Notes under the pieces: generated by a model
Told to the model about the DNA's origin: nothing
What the model saw: the letters and a program-made list of their open reading frames with translations, nothing else
Database searches by the model: none
Assembly (NCBI GenBank): GCA_045130275.1
Contig: JBGUPL010000126.1
Coordinates: 1 to 44,627 of the forward strand
Length of the DNA: 44,627 nt
Direction of reading: 5' to 3'
Source: F23-D06 sp045130275
Lineage (GTDB): Bacteria > Bacteroidota > Bacteroidia > Bacteroidales > WCHB1-69
Position numbers and translations under genes: made by a program
Part shown: piece by piece, positions 18,203 to 27,032 of the stretch
How positions within the stretch are numbered: position 1 is the stretch's first letter
Layout of the letters: the number at the start of each line of letters is the position of its first letter

Positions 18203-18577
18203 ATGGAAAAGAAGAACAAATTTCTCATGATTGCGGCGTTGGTGGTTGTAGCCGCATTAATCATTGTTTTGCTTGTATTAGGTAGTAAATCTCACAAAAT
18301 CAATAAATTAGAGAAATTTACTGCCCAAGTGGAACAGGAATATCAAAACTATTCCCAAGCTGATTTGGACAAAGCGCAGGCCAAGTTCGAAAAATATGTC
18401 GCCAAAGTGGAAAAGAAGAAACTGACAGGTGACGAAACGACTCATGTGAACGAGCTGAAAGGCGAGTGCAAAGGCTATTTTGCCCAAGCCAAGGCGCGTA
18501 TGATTCTGAAAGATTTTCAAGATGCCGTAGAAGAGGCCGGCGATGAGGTCAAAGGTGTTATCGAGTCGTTGAAGTAA
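18203..18577 (+). CDS. Membrane-anchored helical protein, function unknown
   Basis: This 124-residue protein has an uncleaved-looking N-terminal membrane helix (about residues 8-27, FLMIAALVVVAALIIVLLVL) and then a charged, lysine/glutamate-rich helical domain with likely coiled coil (YSQADLDKAQAKFEKYVAKVEKKK). Short proteins of this design are common in Bacteroidales envelopes, but I do not recognise a named family. Its last 20 nt overlap the 3' end of the convergent CapA-like gene. Confidence 0.6.
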   Translation: MEKKNKFLMIAALVVVAALIIVLLVLGSKSHKINKLEKFTAQVEQEYQNYSQADLDKAQAKFEKYVAKVEKKKLTGDETTHVNELKGECKGYFAQAKARMILKDFQDAVEEAGDEVKGVIESLK

Positions 18578-19724
18578 ACTCGAATTTCGATTCCGGGACG
18601 CTGTCTATCAACGATTTAGTGTCGTTATAGAACAGCTTTAAGGCCACAGAGTCCGCACCGTGGACGTCATAATATGAGCAGTTCTCCACCGCATGTTTTG
18701 CGGGGAGAATATGGTATTGGTATTTGCCTTGGCAGGTTCCTTTATAGACCCAATAGGGCAAATATTCGTAATCCGTGACCCGCATTTCACCAGTAGTGTC
18801 GCGCACAAGTTCGCACTTCACGATGATGCCGCCGTCGGTGTAGCGTTTGCGCTGGTTAGAGACGAAATTGCCTAAGGAGTAGGCGGTAACACGTTGAGCC
18901 ACACCTTTTTCATTCCTGTTTTCTAAAGTAATCGGCTGCACCACGTGCGGGTGTCCGCCGATGACCATGTCCGCACCGCACTCGTACATGTAACGGGCAT
19001 AGCCTGCTTGCACCTTGTTTTGGTGCCGCTCGTACTCGATACCCCAGTGCGGCATCACGACGATATAGTCGGCATCCGCAGCACGGGCTTTGGCTATATC
19101 ATTGAAAACACTGACGGAGTCCAACATGTTGACAATAAATGGGTTAGGCGCAGGAATGCCGTTCGTGCCATACGTGTAGTTCAACAGCGCGATGCGAAAG
19201 CCGTTCTTATCGATAATCAGTGGATTACGTCGTATGTAGTCGGTGCTATCGAGATAGGTACCCACGTGCGGGATACCGAGGCTGTCCATGACGTTGATGG
19301 TGCGACGAATGCCCTTGGCTCCTTTGTCGCAAGTGTGGTTGTTGGAGGTCAAGAAGACATCGACCCCGGCGTCAAAGAGTTGCGACATCATCGCGTCGGG
19401 ACAGGAGAACTGCGGGTAGCCGGTGTAGGGTGCGCCCGCGAGCGGCACCTCCATGTTGGCGACACAAATGTCCGCCGAGGCAATGTAGGGCGCGAGGAAC
19501 CGGTAGCAGGACGTATAGTCGTAAGTACCGTCCGCCAGTCGTGCGGCATCCACCTGAGGAGTATGCGACATCACGTCGCCGATGAACATCAGTGTGAGGG
19601 TATCCGGGACCCGTTCCACGGGCTGGGGTGCGGGCTGGTGATGCACAAAAAAACGGCCTTGCGGCCACCAGCCACCTGTCACAGCTAATATGCCGTACAT
19701 AAACAAAAACAACAATATTCTCAT
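18558..19724 (-). CDS. CapA-family protein (PGA-capsule/metallophosphoesterase-like)
   Basis: This protein of about 388 residues has an N-terminal membrane or signal segment (MRILLFLFMYGILAV) and a CapA-type calcineurin-like domain. The metal-site motifs are LMFIGDVMSHTP, ANMEVPLAG, LTSNNHTCDKG, VVMPHWGIEY and IGGHPHVVQP. CapA proteins occur in poly-gamma-glutamate capsule systems, but in Bacteroidota most are stand-alone envelope enzymes of unknown substrate. No capB or capC is present. The frame extends to a GTG at 19742; I prefer ATG 19724 because it gives a clean signal peptide. The stop lies inside the convergent gene's 3' end. Confidence 0.83.
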   Translation of the reverse strand: MRILLFLFMYGILAVTGGWWPQGRFFVHHQPAPQPVERVPDTLTLMFIGDVMSHTPQVDAARLADGTYDYTSCYRFLAPYIASADICVANMEVPLAGAPYTGYPQFSCPDAMMSQLFDAGVDVFLTSNNHTCDKGAKGIRRTINVMDSLGIPHVGTYLDSTDYIRRNPLIIDKNGFRIALLNYTYGTNGIPAPNPFIVNMLDSVSVFNDIAKARAADADYIVVMPHWGIEYERHQNKVQAGYARYMYECGADMVIGGHPHVVQPITLENRNEKGVAQRVTAYSLGNFVSNQRKRYTDGGIIVKCELVRDTTGEMRVTDYEYLPYWVYKGTCQGKYQYHILPAKHAVENCSYYDVHGADSVALKLFYNDTKSLIDSVPESKFEFTSTTR

Positions 19725-19775
19725 AATCCTGATCAAAAACACATTCAGTACTTTCTATCTCATCTCTTTGGGCTG

Positions 19776-19783
19776 CAAAAATA
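19776..19783 (-). promoter_or_regulatory. -7 promoter box TATTTTTG for the CapA-like gene
   Basis: Minus-strand match to TAnnTTTG, followed by CAGCC, 51 nt upstream of the ATG at 19724. Confidence 0.6.
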
Positions 19784-19886
19784 CGATTTTTGCTCACATA
19801 GTTTAGCCTTTGTCTTGTTTCCTGTCAAAATACCAAGAACTATGTAACTTTTTACAACACAAGGCGTACAATACCAAGAATTTTTA

Positions 19887-19894
19887 TATTTTTG
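19887..19894 (+). promoter_or_regulatory. -7 promoter box TATTTTTG for mreB
   Basis: Match to TAnnTTTG followed by CAAG, 25 nt upstream of the mreB ATG at 19920. Confidence 0.7.
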
Positions 19895-19919
19895 CAAGTT
19901 TATAAAAAGAAGACATAAA

Positions 19920-20945
19920 ATGGGATTATTTTCACTGTTTACTAGAGAAATAGCAATAGATTTGGGTACAGCCAACACCGTCATTCTGCACGACAACAAG
20001 GTGGTGGTGGACGAGCCTTCTATCATAGCTATCGACTCCCGCACGAAGTCCGTGGTGGCAGTAGGCAAGAAAGCGTTGATGATGGAGGGCAAAACCTCCG
20101 GCGAGATATATACGGTTCGTCCTTTGCGAAACGGCGTCATCGCTGACTTCCAACCCACGGAGTTGATGTTGCGTGAGTTCATTAAGATGACCAACACCAA
20201 GCACTCGCTGATCACCCCGGCCATGAAGATGATTATCTGTATTCCTTCTGGCATCACCGAAGTGGAGGAGCGTGCCGTCCGCGAATCCGCGGAACAGGCC
20301 GGAGCCAAGGAAGTGCGTCTGATTTACGAGCCCATGGCAGCGGCTATCGGTAGCGGAATTGACGTGTTGGGAGCCAACGGTAACATGATCATCGACATCG
20401 GCGGCGGCACCAGCGAAGTGGCTGTCATCGCCCTCGGCAGCATTGCCTCCAAAAAATCCGTTCAGGTGGCCGGCGACCGACTCAACACCGACATCAAGGA
20501 GTTTATGCGTCGTGAACACAACCTCGACATCGGTATCCCCACGGCTGAACAAATCAAGATCAACGTGGGTGCTGCTGTCACGCACCTCGACAATCCGCCC
20601 ACCGATTATGAAGTTTACGGCCGCGATTTGGTGCATGGCATTCCGCGCAGTATCATGATCAACTACCAAGAGATTGCCAATGCTCTCAACAACTCCATCA
20701 ATTCTATTGAAGATGCTGTTATGCAAGCTCTTAACGTCACTCCGCCTGAGTTGTCCGCCGATATCTTCAAGACAGGCATTTATTTGGCCGGTGGCGGTTC
20801 TCTACTGCGCGGTCTTGACAAACGCATCAACAAAATCACGCATTTGCCAGTGCATGTGGTGGAAGATCCTTTGCGCGCCGTCGCACGCGGTACCGCCATC
20901 GCCCTCAAAAATCTCGAAAAGTTTGAATCTTTGACCAAATACTAA
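19920..20945 (+). CDS. mreB: Rod-shape determining actin homologue MreB
   Basis: MreB polymerises under the inner membrane and directs lateral cell-wall synthesis. The 341-residue length is canonical. The amphipathic N-terminus GLFSLFTREIAIDLGTANT carries the phosphate-1 motif. PAMKMIICIPSGITEVEERA, IYEPMAAAIGSGIDV, NMIIDIGGGTSEVAVI and GIYLAGGGSLLRGLD are the standard actin-fold nucleotide-binding blocks. A strong terminator follows directly. The usual Bacteroidota partners mreC, mreD, pbp2 and rodA are not downstream here, so this is a stand-alone copy. Confidence 0.97.
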   Translation: MGLFSLFTREIAIDLGTANTVILHDNKVVVDEPSIIAIDSRTKSVVAVGKKALMMEGKTSGEIYTVRPLRNGVIADFQPTELMLREFIKMTNTKHSLITPAMKMIICIPSGITEVEERAVRESAEQAGAKEVRLIYEPMAAAIGSGIDVLGANGNMIIDIGGGTSEVAVIALGSIASKKSVQVAGDRLNTDIKEFMRREHNLDIGIPTAEQIKINVGAAVTHLDNPPTDYEVYGRDLVHGIPRSIMINYQEIANALNNSINSIEDAVMQALNVTPPELSADIFKTGIYLAGGGSLLRGLDKRINKITHLPVHVVEDPLRAVARGTAIALKNLEKFESLTKY

Positions 20946-20978
20946 CATTAACGAGAATTATTATCATTCACGATTTTT

Positions 20979-21018
20979 CATAAGGAATATTTCACGATAT
21001 TCCTTATGTTTTTATTTT
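20979..21018 (+). terminator. Rho-independent terminator after mreB
   Basis: A perfect 12-bp stem, CATAAGGAATAT (20979-20990) with ATATTCCTTATG (20997-21008), has a 6-nt loop and is followed by TTTTTATTTT. The T-tract runs directly into the ATG of the next gene at 21019. Confidence 0.85.
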
Positions 21019-21762
21019 ATGAGGACATTTTCTAAAAACAAACACTATCTGCAACTGGTTTGCTTCCTTTTAGGGCTTCTCTTTCCGGCATGGGCACTCG
21101 CCCAGAAAGAAGAATTCAGATTCGACAGTTTTTGTCCGTCTTCCCCTATCGTTAAGGACCACGAGGGCAACACGTACCGTACTGTGCAAATCGGCACGCA
21201 ATGCTGGATGGCGGAGAATATGCGTTGCAAGACTTCCCCGTCGGGCTACCGATGGTATTTCAATCCCTATTTCACCGCTTCACAGCCAGAATACGCCGCT
21301 TATTTTGCCACACCCACGGACCTCCGCCATGGCATATTATATAATTGGACGGCGGCAATGGACATGCCCGCCCACCAAAACAGCAGCAAATCCGTGATCC
21401 ATCCTGTCCGTGGCATCTGCCCTTCCGGCTGGCATCTTCCAAGCAATGAAGATTGGTCACTGCTTTTCAAAACATTAGGTGGAAACCAGGTAGCAGGTGA
21501 GAAAATGAAAGCGCCCACACAAATGTGGGAGCCTTACTACTCCATAGATTGTAGTAAAACCGGTTTCGACGCCACTCCTGCCGGTGCCTATACTGAAAAC
21601 GGGTATCAGTATTCTGGCTTTCAGACCTATTTCTGGAGTTCCGACAACTTTAACAGGAGCCAAGCTTGGTGCTGCATCATTTACGATTTCAAGAACGAAA
21701 GCTACAACTATTTGGATTACAAATGCTATGGGCATTCGGTGAGGTGCCTGAAGGACAATTAG
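21019..21762 (+). CDS. Secreted FISUMP-domain protein
   Basis: This 247-residue protein has a signal peptide (about residues 1-30, ending ALAQ) and one Fibrobacter succinogenes major paralogous (FISUMP) domain. The signature blocks are VKDHEGNTYRTVQIGTQCWMAENMR, GILYNWTAAMD, GICPSGWHLPSNEDW, an ATPAGAY block, TYFWSSDNF and GHSVRCLKDN at the end. These are surface or secreted proteins of unknown biochemical role, rich in cysteine and tryptophan. The mreB terminator ends at its start codon, leaving no visible leader or promoter of its own. It may depend on readthrough, a promoter inside mreB, or a downstream start. Confidence 0.83.
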   Translation: MRTFSKNKHYLQLVCFLLGLLFPAWALAQKEEFRFDSFCPSSPIVKDHEGNTYRTVQIGTQCWMAENMRCKTSPSGYRWYFNPYFTASQPEYAAYFATPTDLRHGILYNWTAAMDMPAHQNSSKSVIHPVRGICPSGWHLPSNEDWSLLFKTLGGNQVAGEKMKAPTQMWEPYYSIDCSKTGFDATPAGAYTENGYQYSGFQTYFWSSDNFNRSQAWCCIIYDFKNESYNYLDYKCYGHSVRCLKDN

Positions 21763-21950
21763 CAGTTAGCAGTTAGTAGTTGTAGGGAGAAAGTACTTTT
21801 ACTGCGATTTTTAGGCGTAATATCTTATTTGATATGTTCAAAACAATAGCCGACTAGATATAAATTGTTTATATAAACACTTGATAATCAATATAATAAA
21901 TCGCAATTAAAAAAATATTGTTTGGTGTGTTGAATAATTCAAAAAAAGTG

Positions 21951-21958
21951 TATTTTTG
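21951..21958 (+). promoter_or_regulatory. -7 promoter box TATTTTTG for tRNA-Asp
   Basis: Match to TAnnTTTG followed by CACC, 19 nt upstream of the tRNA. Confidence 0.7.
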
Positions 21959-21977
21959 CACCGTCAAAACGACAAAC

Positions 21978-22055
21978 GGATCGGTAGTTCAGTTTGGTTA
22001 GAATACATGCCTGTCACGCATGGGGTCGCGAGTTCGAGTCTCGTCCGGTCCGCCA
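21978..22055 (+). tRNA. tRNA-Asp (anticodon GTC), CCA encoded
   Basis: Full cloverleaf with acceptor GGATCGG (21978-21984) pairing CCGGTCC (22045-22051), anticodon stem ATGC/GCAT with loop CTGTCAC giving anticodon GTC, and T stem GCGAG/CTCGT with loop TTCGAGT. The discriminator is G, and CCA is encoded at 22053-22055, unlike in the tRNA-Arg at the start of the window. Confidence 0.94.
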
Positions 22056-22060
22056 ACAAA

Positions 22061-22090
22061 AAAAGGAGAAACAAACGTTTCTCCTTTTTT
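22061..22090 (+). terminator. Terminator after tRNA-Asp, probably bidirectional
   Basis: The stem GGAGAAAC (22065-22072) pairs with GTTTCTCC (22077-22084) around loop AAAC. It is flanked by AAAA on the left and TTTTTT on the right, so it can also end transcription of the convergent TonB receptor gene. Confidence 0.85.
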
Positions 22091-22117
22091 CGTATAACCC
22101 ATCAACCGACTAATCCG

Positions 22118-24403
22118 TTAAAAACGCCATGTCATTCCGAAATAATAGAGGAACGGCAATTGATAGACAATATCATTGGTGATACGGTTGACGTAGAAGA
22201 CATTCTTGTAATCGTAAACATTCGTTATGGAAAGGCTCAATTCAAGCGTATGTCTCTTTCCCAAGAAGAATTTTTTCTTTGCACCAAGGTCAAGTCGATG
22301 GTAGCTGGGCAACCGGGATTTGTTGAATTCAGCCAACATAAAGTAAACATCCTCATTGGCAGCAATATAATCATCGTTAATGTGCGTAGGATCATAATGA
22401 GGATAATAGGCTTGCGTTTGCGTGAACGGGAACCCTGTTCCGAAATTCCAACGACAATTGATCTCCCAGGAACGACGCTTGCCAAAGGCATAGGAAGCAA
22501 CCAAATTGATATTGTGCCGACGGTCGAAGTGGGGATGATACGTGATTTTGCCGTCATTGCGGTTCACCCAACCTAAAGAATATACAAACCAAAGGTACAA
22601 GCCTTTATGTTCATATTTTACAGAGATGTCCCCGCCGTAAGCATTTCCCTTCTCCCAAATAAATTCACTGTCATCATCCAACATTTTGTATCTGTTGACA
22701 GAAATCAATTGTGAAAAGTTTTTGAAATAGGCTTCCACATTGATACTCAATGGGCTGACAGGCTCGTATTCCAAACCAATAATAGCATGTTGCGACTTCT
22801 GCAAACGACCCTTGAACTCCTCATGCCCTCCGATCAATGTCTCAGGCAGCAAGGCACTTTCCAGCGGAGACGACAAGAAACCGGTGAACAGACTGACCAC
22901 ATCCTGGTCGGAAGTGACCGAAACGAGGTTCTGCGAATACATACCCGCAGCCAATTTCAGACGCAAATTACTGAGAATGTTGTATTTGATGGCCAAGCGC
23001 GGTTCAGGAGAAACTTCTCCGAGCGAATAATAATATTGCAACCTAAACCCAGGTTCAATCAGCAGCTTGTTGCGGAAATTGTACTTGTATTTGATGAAAA
23101 GAGACATGTCCGTCGTGTGGTCCACGATATTACGTTGAGAATGGTAAATGGTGTAATATTCATAGTTTGTATTATAGCCTATCACATCGATACCGACTTT
23201 CAACAAGCTTGTTCCCAGGTAATAATTGAACCCAAGATTGAAGGTGAAACCGTCCATGGAACTTCTCCTGGGGTCAAAGTTGACATCCTTCAGTTCAGAA
23301 GCATATTTCGAATAGGACAAAGAGCCCTCAAGGGTGGTGGGGGCATCTCCGGGAACAATGAGAAAGTTGGTGCCTACTCCCCAGTTGTCCCATCCGTAAT
23401 TAGCTACAGAGCTGTATTTTACACGATCATCATAATTGAAAGCAAAAACATTCCATCTTGTCCCGTTTCTCGTGGCCAGCGTGAATTTGCCGTAAAGATC
23501 CAAAAAACTATAGGGAAGTCCGTCTGCATTTTTCACATAAGGGTAAAACACTTTAGAAGCATGGTCCAAGAAAGAGCCCTTACCCGACAGAATAAAGCTG
23601 ATAGAGGTCTTGCGATCCTCTTTGAGCTTCAAAAGCGGTCCTTCAAGCAGCAGCTGCGCCCCGATATTGCTGACGTCAACCTTGCCGGCAAGTCTTTTTT
23701 TGTTGCCGTCACGTGTTTTGATGTCCATCACGGAGGAAATCCTTCCTCCGAACTCCGCCCCGAAACCACCGGTATAAACGTCCGCACTACTCATGATATC
23801 CATATCAAACACAGAGAAAATGCCTATAGAATGAAATGGGTTGAAGAGGATTGTGCCGTCCAGCAACAGCATATTCTGCACCGGTGTGCCTCCACGCACG
23901 TAGAGCTGTCCGCCCTGGTCGCCGGTAGAGATAATGCCCGGCAAAACCTGCAGATATTGTGCAAAATCCGGTTGACCGCCAATAGCAGGCATTTTGCTCA
24001 TGTCCTTGGGCGTCACGCTGATGACTGCCGTTCGCGTTTCTTGTTCATTACGGGTGTTCTCGCCCTTAATTTGCACTACATCAAGTGTTTGCGAATTTGG
24101 AGAAATATTGTACCGCTTGGTAATGGTGGCATTGGAAGTCACAGTGATGGTATCCAGAAAATCGACATATCCCAAATGGGATACCTTGACTGTATAAGTG
24201 CCTGCGGGTATCTTGTTGATAAGGAAGGCACCAGAGACATCCGACAAAGCGCCGAAGGAAGTTCCCGTAAGCTGAATAGTACAGTAGGGCAAAATCTCGC
24301 CAGTGGATTCATCGTATGTAAAACCCTTTAACACAGCATGTTGTGAAAACGCAAATACACTGATCGCCAAAATCAAAGAGGTGAGAATATATCTTTTTAA
24401 CAT
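22118..24403 (-). CDS. TonB-dependent receptor with carboxypeptidase-like regulatory domain
   Basis: This 761-residue outer-membrane receptor has a signal peptide (MLKRYILTSLILAISVFAFSQ) and a CarboxypepD_reg-like beta-sandwich (about residues 22-105, LKGFTYDESTGEILPYCTIQ and GAFLINKIPAGTYTVKVSHLGY). A TonB plug follows (ISVTPKDMSKMPAIGGQPDFAQYLQVLPGI, LYVRGGTPVQNMLLLDG), and then a 22-strand-type barrel ending YYFGMTWRF. It takes up an unidentified ligand in a TonB/ExbBD-dependent way. I start at 24403 because upstream residues of the longer frame run through the promoter. No SusD partner is present; the divergent neighbour encodes a type IX cargo protein. Confidence 0.92.
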   Translation of the reverse strand: MLKRYILTSLILAISVFAFSQHAVLKGFTYDESTGEILPYCTIQLTGTSFGALSDVSGAFLINKIPAGTYTVKVSHLGYVDFLDTITVTSNATITKRYNISPNSQTLDVVQIKGENTRNEQETRTAVISVTPKDMSKMPAIGGQPDFAQYLQVLPGIISTGDQGGQLYVRGGTPVQNMLLLDGTILFNPFHSIGIFSVFDMDIMSSADVYTGGFGAEFGGRISSVMDIKTRDGNKKRLAGKVDVSNIGAQLLLEGPLLKLKEDRKTSISFILSGKGSFLDHASKVFYPYVKNADGLPYSFLDLYGKFTLATRNGTRWNVFAFNYDDRVKYSSVANYGWDNWGVGTNFLIVPGDAPTTLEGSLSYSKYASELKDVNFDPRRSSMDGFTFNLGFNYYLGTSLLKVGIDVIGYNTNYEYYTIYHSQRNIVDHTTDMSLFIKYKYNFRNKLLIEPGFRLQYYYSLGEVSPEPRLAIKYNILSNLRLKLAAGMYSQNLVSVTSDQDVVSLFTGFLSSPLESALLPETLIGGHEEFKGRLQKSQHAIIGLEYEPVSPLSINVEAYFKNFSQLISVNRYKMLDDDSEFIWEKGNAYGGDISVKYEHKGLYLWFVYSLGWVNRNDGKITYHPHFDRRHNINLVASYAFGKRRSWEINCRWNFGTGFPFTQTQAYYPHYDPTHINDDYIAANEDVYFMLAEFNKSRLPSYHRLDLGAKKKFFLGKRHTLELSLSITNVYDYKNVFYVNRITNDIVYQLPFLYYFGMTWRF

Positions 24404-24430
24404 CTTTATATCCTTAATAAAATGAGGGCG

Positions 24431-24438
24431 CAAAGGTA
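24431..24438 (-). promoter_or_regulatory. -7 promoter box TACCTTTG for the TonB receptor
   Basis: Minus-strand match to TAnnTTTG followed by CGCC, 27 nt upstream of ATG 24403. Confidence 0.7.
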
Positions 24439-24501
24439 CAAAAAAAATAACAAGAAATATTCTTAAAAACAGAAGTAATGGTGACAATTGAAAAAACTTC
24501 G

Positions 24502-24509
24502 TATTTTTG
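24502..24509 (+). promoter_or_regulatory. -7 promoter box TATTTTTG for the type IX cargo gene
   Basis: Match to TAnnTTTG followed by CACT, 21 nt upstream of ATG 24531. It is divergent from the receptor promoter about 65 bp away. Confidence 0.7.
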
Positions 24510-24530
24510 CACTTCTAAAATCATATAGTT

Positions 24531-25997
24531 ATGAAAAAACTCTTCTTTTTGTTACTTTTGTGCACGCTATTTTCTTTGAAGTCAACAGTCCAAGCACAAG
24601 ACAGTATTATCGCAATTCCCAACCCCGGTTTTGAAGAATGGTCCACTGGCAGCGGGTACAGTGTCACCGTCCTCATTTTCCCCCTGCAAGTTTTTAGCAG
24701 CTACACTTATCCGACCGGATGGGACTACCCGACCTATCCAGTGAACGAAAACATCACCTACAGTGGCATTAACGTCAATGTCAACACCAACCTACCACTG
24801 TTGAAAGTATCCAACGAGACCTCGGGAGTCCCTGAAGGCAGCCATGCGCTCAAGTTGCAGAGTTTCATGCTCTCCGATGTCATCAACTCAACAGTCTATA
24901 ACCTTGCCGCATCTTCGTTGGATCCCATGCTGACCTCCACCGTTTTCCCGACAGTTCTTTCCACCGGCGTGGTTGACATCGACCAACTACTACCCTTCAT
25001 GGAGAACCTGACCACCCATCTTGGTAATCTGTCGCAACTTTTATCCGTCTTTGCCAATGTGGATATCAACACCCTGATTGATGGGGGTGTGGCGCTTGAC
25101 AACATGGTGCCGGAGCGTTTGACTGGCCACTACAAATACACCTCGGCCGTGAGTGGAGACAACGGGGGCATTCTGATGCTTGGCACCAAGTACAACCCCG
25201 CCACGCACCGGCGTGAAGTGGTGGGAGCTGGCTATACCATTGCCCTGACCGACGCTTCCGATTACACCCCGTTCGAAATTGCCTACTCCCCAATCTCAGA
25301 GATAAACCCCTCTTACCCTTACGTTGAAGCCGATTCTCTGGTTATATTGTTATTCTCCTCCGCCAACACTTCGCCACAGCAAGGCTCTGCCCTTTTCCTT
25401 GACAATCTTCAGCTTTGGGCACAGCAACCTGTGATTCCCGAGGACACCTGCAGTGCCATTTTCAACTTACACCTCATCAATGCGGACACTATGCACGCCA
25501 CCCTCGGATGGGACTTTGAAGGCGATCCCGACCATTTCGAAGCGGAATACGGTGTTCAAGGGTTCGCCCAGGGCAGCGGCACCCCGGTTATTGTCACCGA
25601 GAGTTTTCTTCAACTGTCGGATCTGTTGCCCGACACTTACTATGACCTCTATGTCCGTTGCGTGTGCGACAGCGACCTTTTCGGCGAATGGGCCATGGTG
25701 TCGTTCCATACCGACACGCTCGTGCCGCCCGTCATCCCGGAAGACAGCACGGGAATCCAGACTTTCATAGCAGATGGTTTCAAAATATATCCCAATCCGG
25801 CCCACGGACAGTGTGTGGTGCACTTCGAAAAAGAGATTCCCCAAGTCATCCGCCTATACACTGTTTTTGGCGTATTATGCCAGGAAATAATTCCCGGCAA
25901 AGAGACGATGGAGCTGACCTTGCCAACCACCGGTGTGTTCATCCTCAGCTGTGAGATGAAAGAGGGCACGGTGACACGGAGAATTGTAAGCCGGTAA
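24531..25997 (+). CDS. Secreted protein with fibronectin-III-like domain and type IX sorting tail
   Basis: This 488-residue protein has a signal peptide (ending VQAQ, residue 23). Its beta-rich region begins IAIPNPGFEEWSTG, reminiscent of jelly-roll or PCMD-like domains of Bacteroidales secreted proteins. A fibronectin type III-like module follows (about residues 310-395, with ATLGWDFEG, FEAEYGVQGF, LPDTYYDLYVRCVC, WAMVSFHTD). A type A C-terminal domain ends it (about 415-488, FKIYPNPAHGQCVVHF, IRLYTVFGVLCQEI, TGVFILSCEM, RRIVSR). The tail targets it to the type IX secretion system, matching the porQ gene in this window. Ligand or enzymatic activity is not evident. Confidence 0.82.
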   Translation: MKKLFFLLLLCTLFSLKSTVQAQDSIIAIPNPGFEEWSTGSGYSVTVLIFPLQVFSSYTYPTGWDYPTYPVNENITYSGINVNVNTNLPLLKVSNETSGVPEGSHALKLQSFMLSDVINSTVYNLAASSLDPMLTSTVFPTVLSTGVVDIDQLLPFMENLTTHLGNLSQLLSVFANVDINTLIDGGVALDNMVPERLTGHYKYTSAVSGDNGGILMLGTKYNPATHRREVVGAGYTIALTDASDYTPFEIAYSPISEINPSYPYVEADSLVILLFSSANTSPQQGSALFLDNLQLWAQQPVIPEDTCSAIFNLHLINADTMHATLGWDFEGDPDHFEAEYGVQGFAQGSGTPVIVTESFLQLSDLLPDTYYDLYVRCVCDSDLFGEWAMVSFHTDTLVPPVIPEDSTGIQTFIADGFKIYPNPAHGQCVVHFEKEIPQVIRLYTVFGVLCQEIIPGKETMELTLPTTGVFILSCEMKEGTVTRRIVSR

Positions 25998-26041
25998 GCT
26001 TTTATCCGTCTTACGGCACATCTCTGTCATCAAAAGAATTC

Positions 26042-26956
26042 CTACCCGTTCAACTTCCACACCGTCTTGCCGATGCGGGAGATCTCCTTGCGCAGCGTAT
26101 TGGGAGACAGCACCTCGGCGGTGATGCCGAGCGAGAGCAACTCTTGGATGAAGTCGAAGGTGGGACGGAGAAAGTAGATGAAGATGGAATAGTCCTCCGT
26201 ACGCTCGACCTCCTCTTGCGACGGGTGCAACGGCAGCGTGCGCAGGTATTTCGACTGGAAGGCATCCACTTTCAGCCGAATCAGCTGCGGTTCCTCCTCA
26301 GTCATCATCACCCCGAAGCAGGTGCCGAAGAACTCTGCCGCGTTGAAGTCGGCGGGCAGATTGAAGCTCTCAAACTCAATGTCAATATCCCGCATCCTAT
26401 CCAGCGCATAGACCTTCAGCGGACTGTCACCGTACTTGCCCAACAGGTACCACCGACGTTTGAAGACCTTCAGCGCGTAGGGTTCCACATGGTAGAAATT
26501 TGACACGTAGTCATCCTCTACCCAGAACGGTTTGTAGCTGAACGTCAGCATTTTATTATCGCGCATCGCCTCCAGGATGGTGGGCAAGAACTCCTTGCCG
26601 GAGGGGATCTCCTCCAGGAGGATGCGGTCTTTCAGCTGGCTGCTCTCCTCCAGTTGGCTGTTGAGCGACAGCGCATCGAGGAGCCACCCTTTGAAACCAG
26701 AACTGTCCTTCAGGTCGCCACTGTTGGCGATATAGTAGGAATTGGTGCTTTTGTGACAGGCAATCTCGATGCCGAACAGCTCGTGCACCGCCGCCACATG
26801 GTTGTGGAACGAGCGTTTGGGGTAGTCCTCCCCGCCGGAAAGCAGGTCGTTGCGTTTCCACTTGTCACGAATTGTACTGAACGTGATTCCCTCGAATCCT
26901 GCTTGGTTCACCGTGTCTATCAGCCAGATATACTTTCTTATTAGTTCCTTTGTCAT
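26042..26956 (-). CDS. WYL-domain transcriptional regulator
   Basis: This 304-residue protein has an N-terminal winged-helix-like region (about 1-75, including FSTIRDKWKRNDLLSGGEDYPKRSFHNHVAAV). Its central WYL domain contains LTFSYKPFW, YHVEPYALKVFKRRWYLLGKYG and KVYALDRMRDI, with the WYL triad as Trp-Tyr-Leu in RRWYLLG. The C-terminal extension is typical (RLKVDAFQSKYLRTLPLHPSQ). WYL proteins sense ligands, often nucleic-acid or nucleotide signals, and control DNA-damage or phage-defence genes (PafBC, DriD, BrxR/CapW). Here its own promoter carries the same dyad-N11-TAnnTTTG module as nine other units downstream. I therefore infer that it is autoregulated and is the island's regulator. Confidence 0.88.
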   Translation of the reverse strand: MTKELIRKYIWLIDTVNQAGFEGITFSTIRDKWKRNDLLSGGEDYPKRSFHNHVAAVHELFGIEIACHKSTNSYYIANSGDLKDSSGFKGWLLDALSLNSQLEESSQLKDRILLEEIPSGKEFLPTILEAMRDNKMLTFSYKPFWVEDDYVSNFYHVEPYALKVFKRRWYLLGKYGDSPLKVYALDRMRDIDIEFESFNLPADFNAAEFFGTCFGVMMTEEEPQLIRLKVDAFQSKYLRTLPLHPSQEEVERTEDYSIFIYFLRPTFDFIQELLSLGITAEVLSPNTLRKEISRIGKTVWKLNG

Positions 26957-26982
26957 AACTGTTGGATTTAAAATCGACGCGG

Positions 26983-26990
26983 CAAAGATA
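26983..26990 (-). promoter_or_regulatory. -7 promoter box TATCTTTG for the WYL regulator
   Basis: Minus-strand TATCTTTGCCGC, 27 nt upstream of ATG 26956 and exactly 11 nt downstream (in its own direction) of dyad site A. Confidence 0.75.
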
Positions 26991-27001
26991 ACAAATAGGG
27001 G

Positions 27002-27016
27002 TGAAATTCCATGGCA
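27002..27016 (-). promoter_or_regulatory. Dyad operator site A (WYL gene promoter)
   Basis: On the minus strand it reads TGCCATGGAATTTCA. The promoter-distal half TGCC is intact and the proximal half is degenerate. It is followed by 11 nt and TATCTTTG, the same geometry as at the other sites. Confidence 0.68.
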
Positions 27017-27032
27017 CAGTCTAAAAAAGTTA

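Noticed and set aside
21956..22576. 206-residue frame across tRNA-Asp
   Set aside because: It spans the tRNA and terminator and then continues antisense to the TonB receptor.
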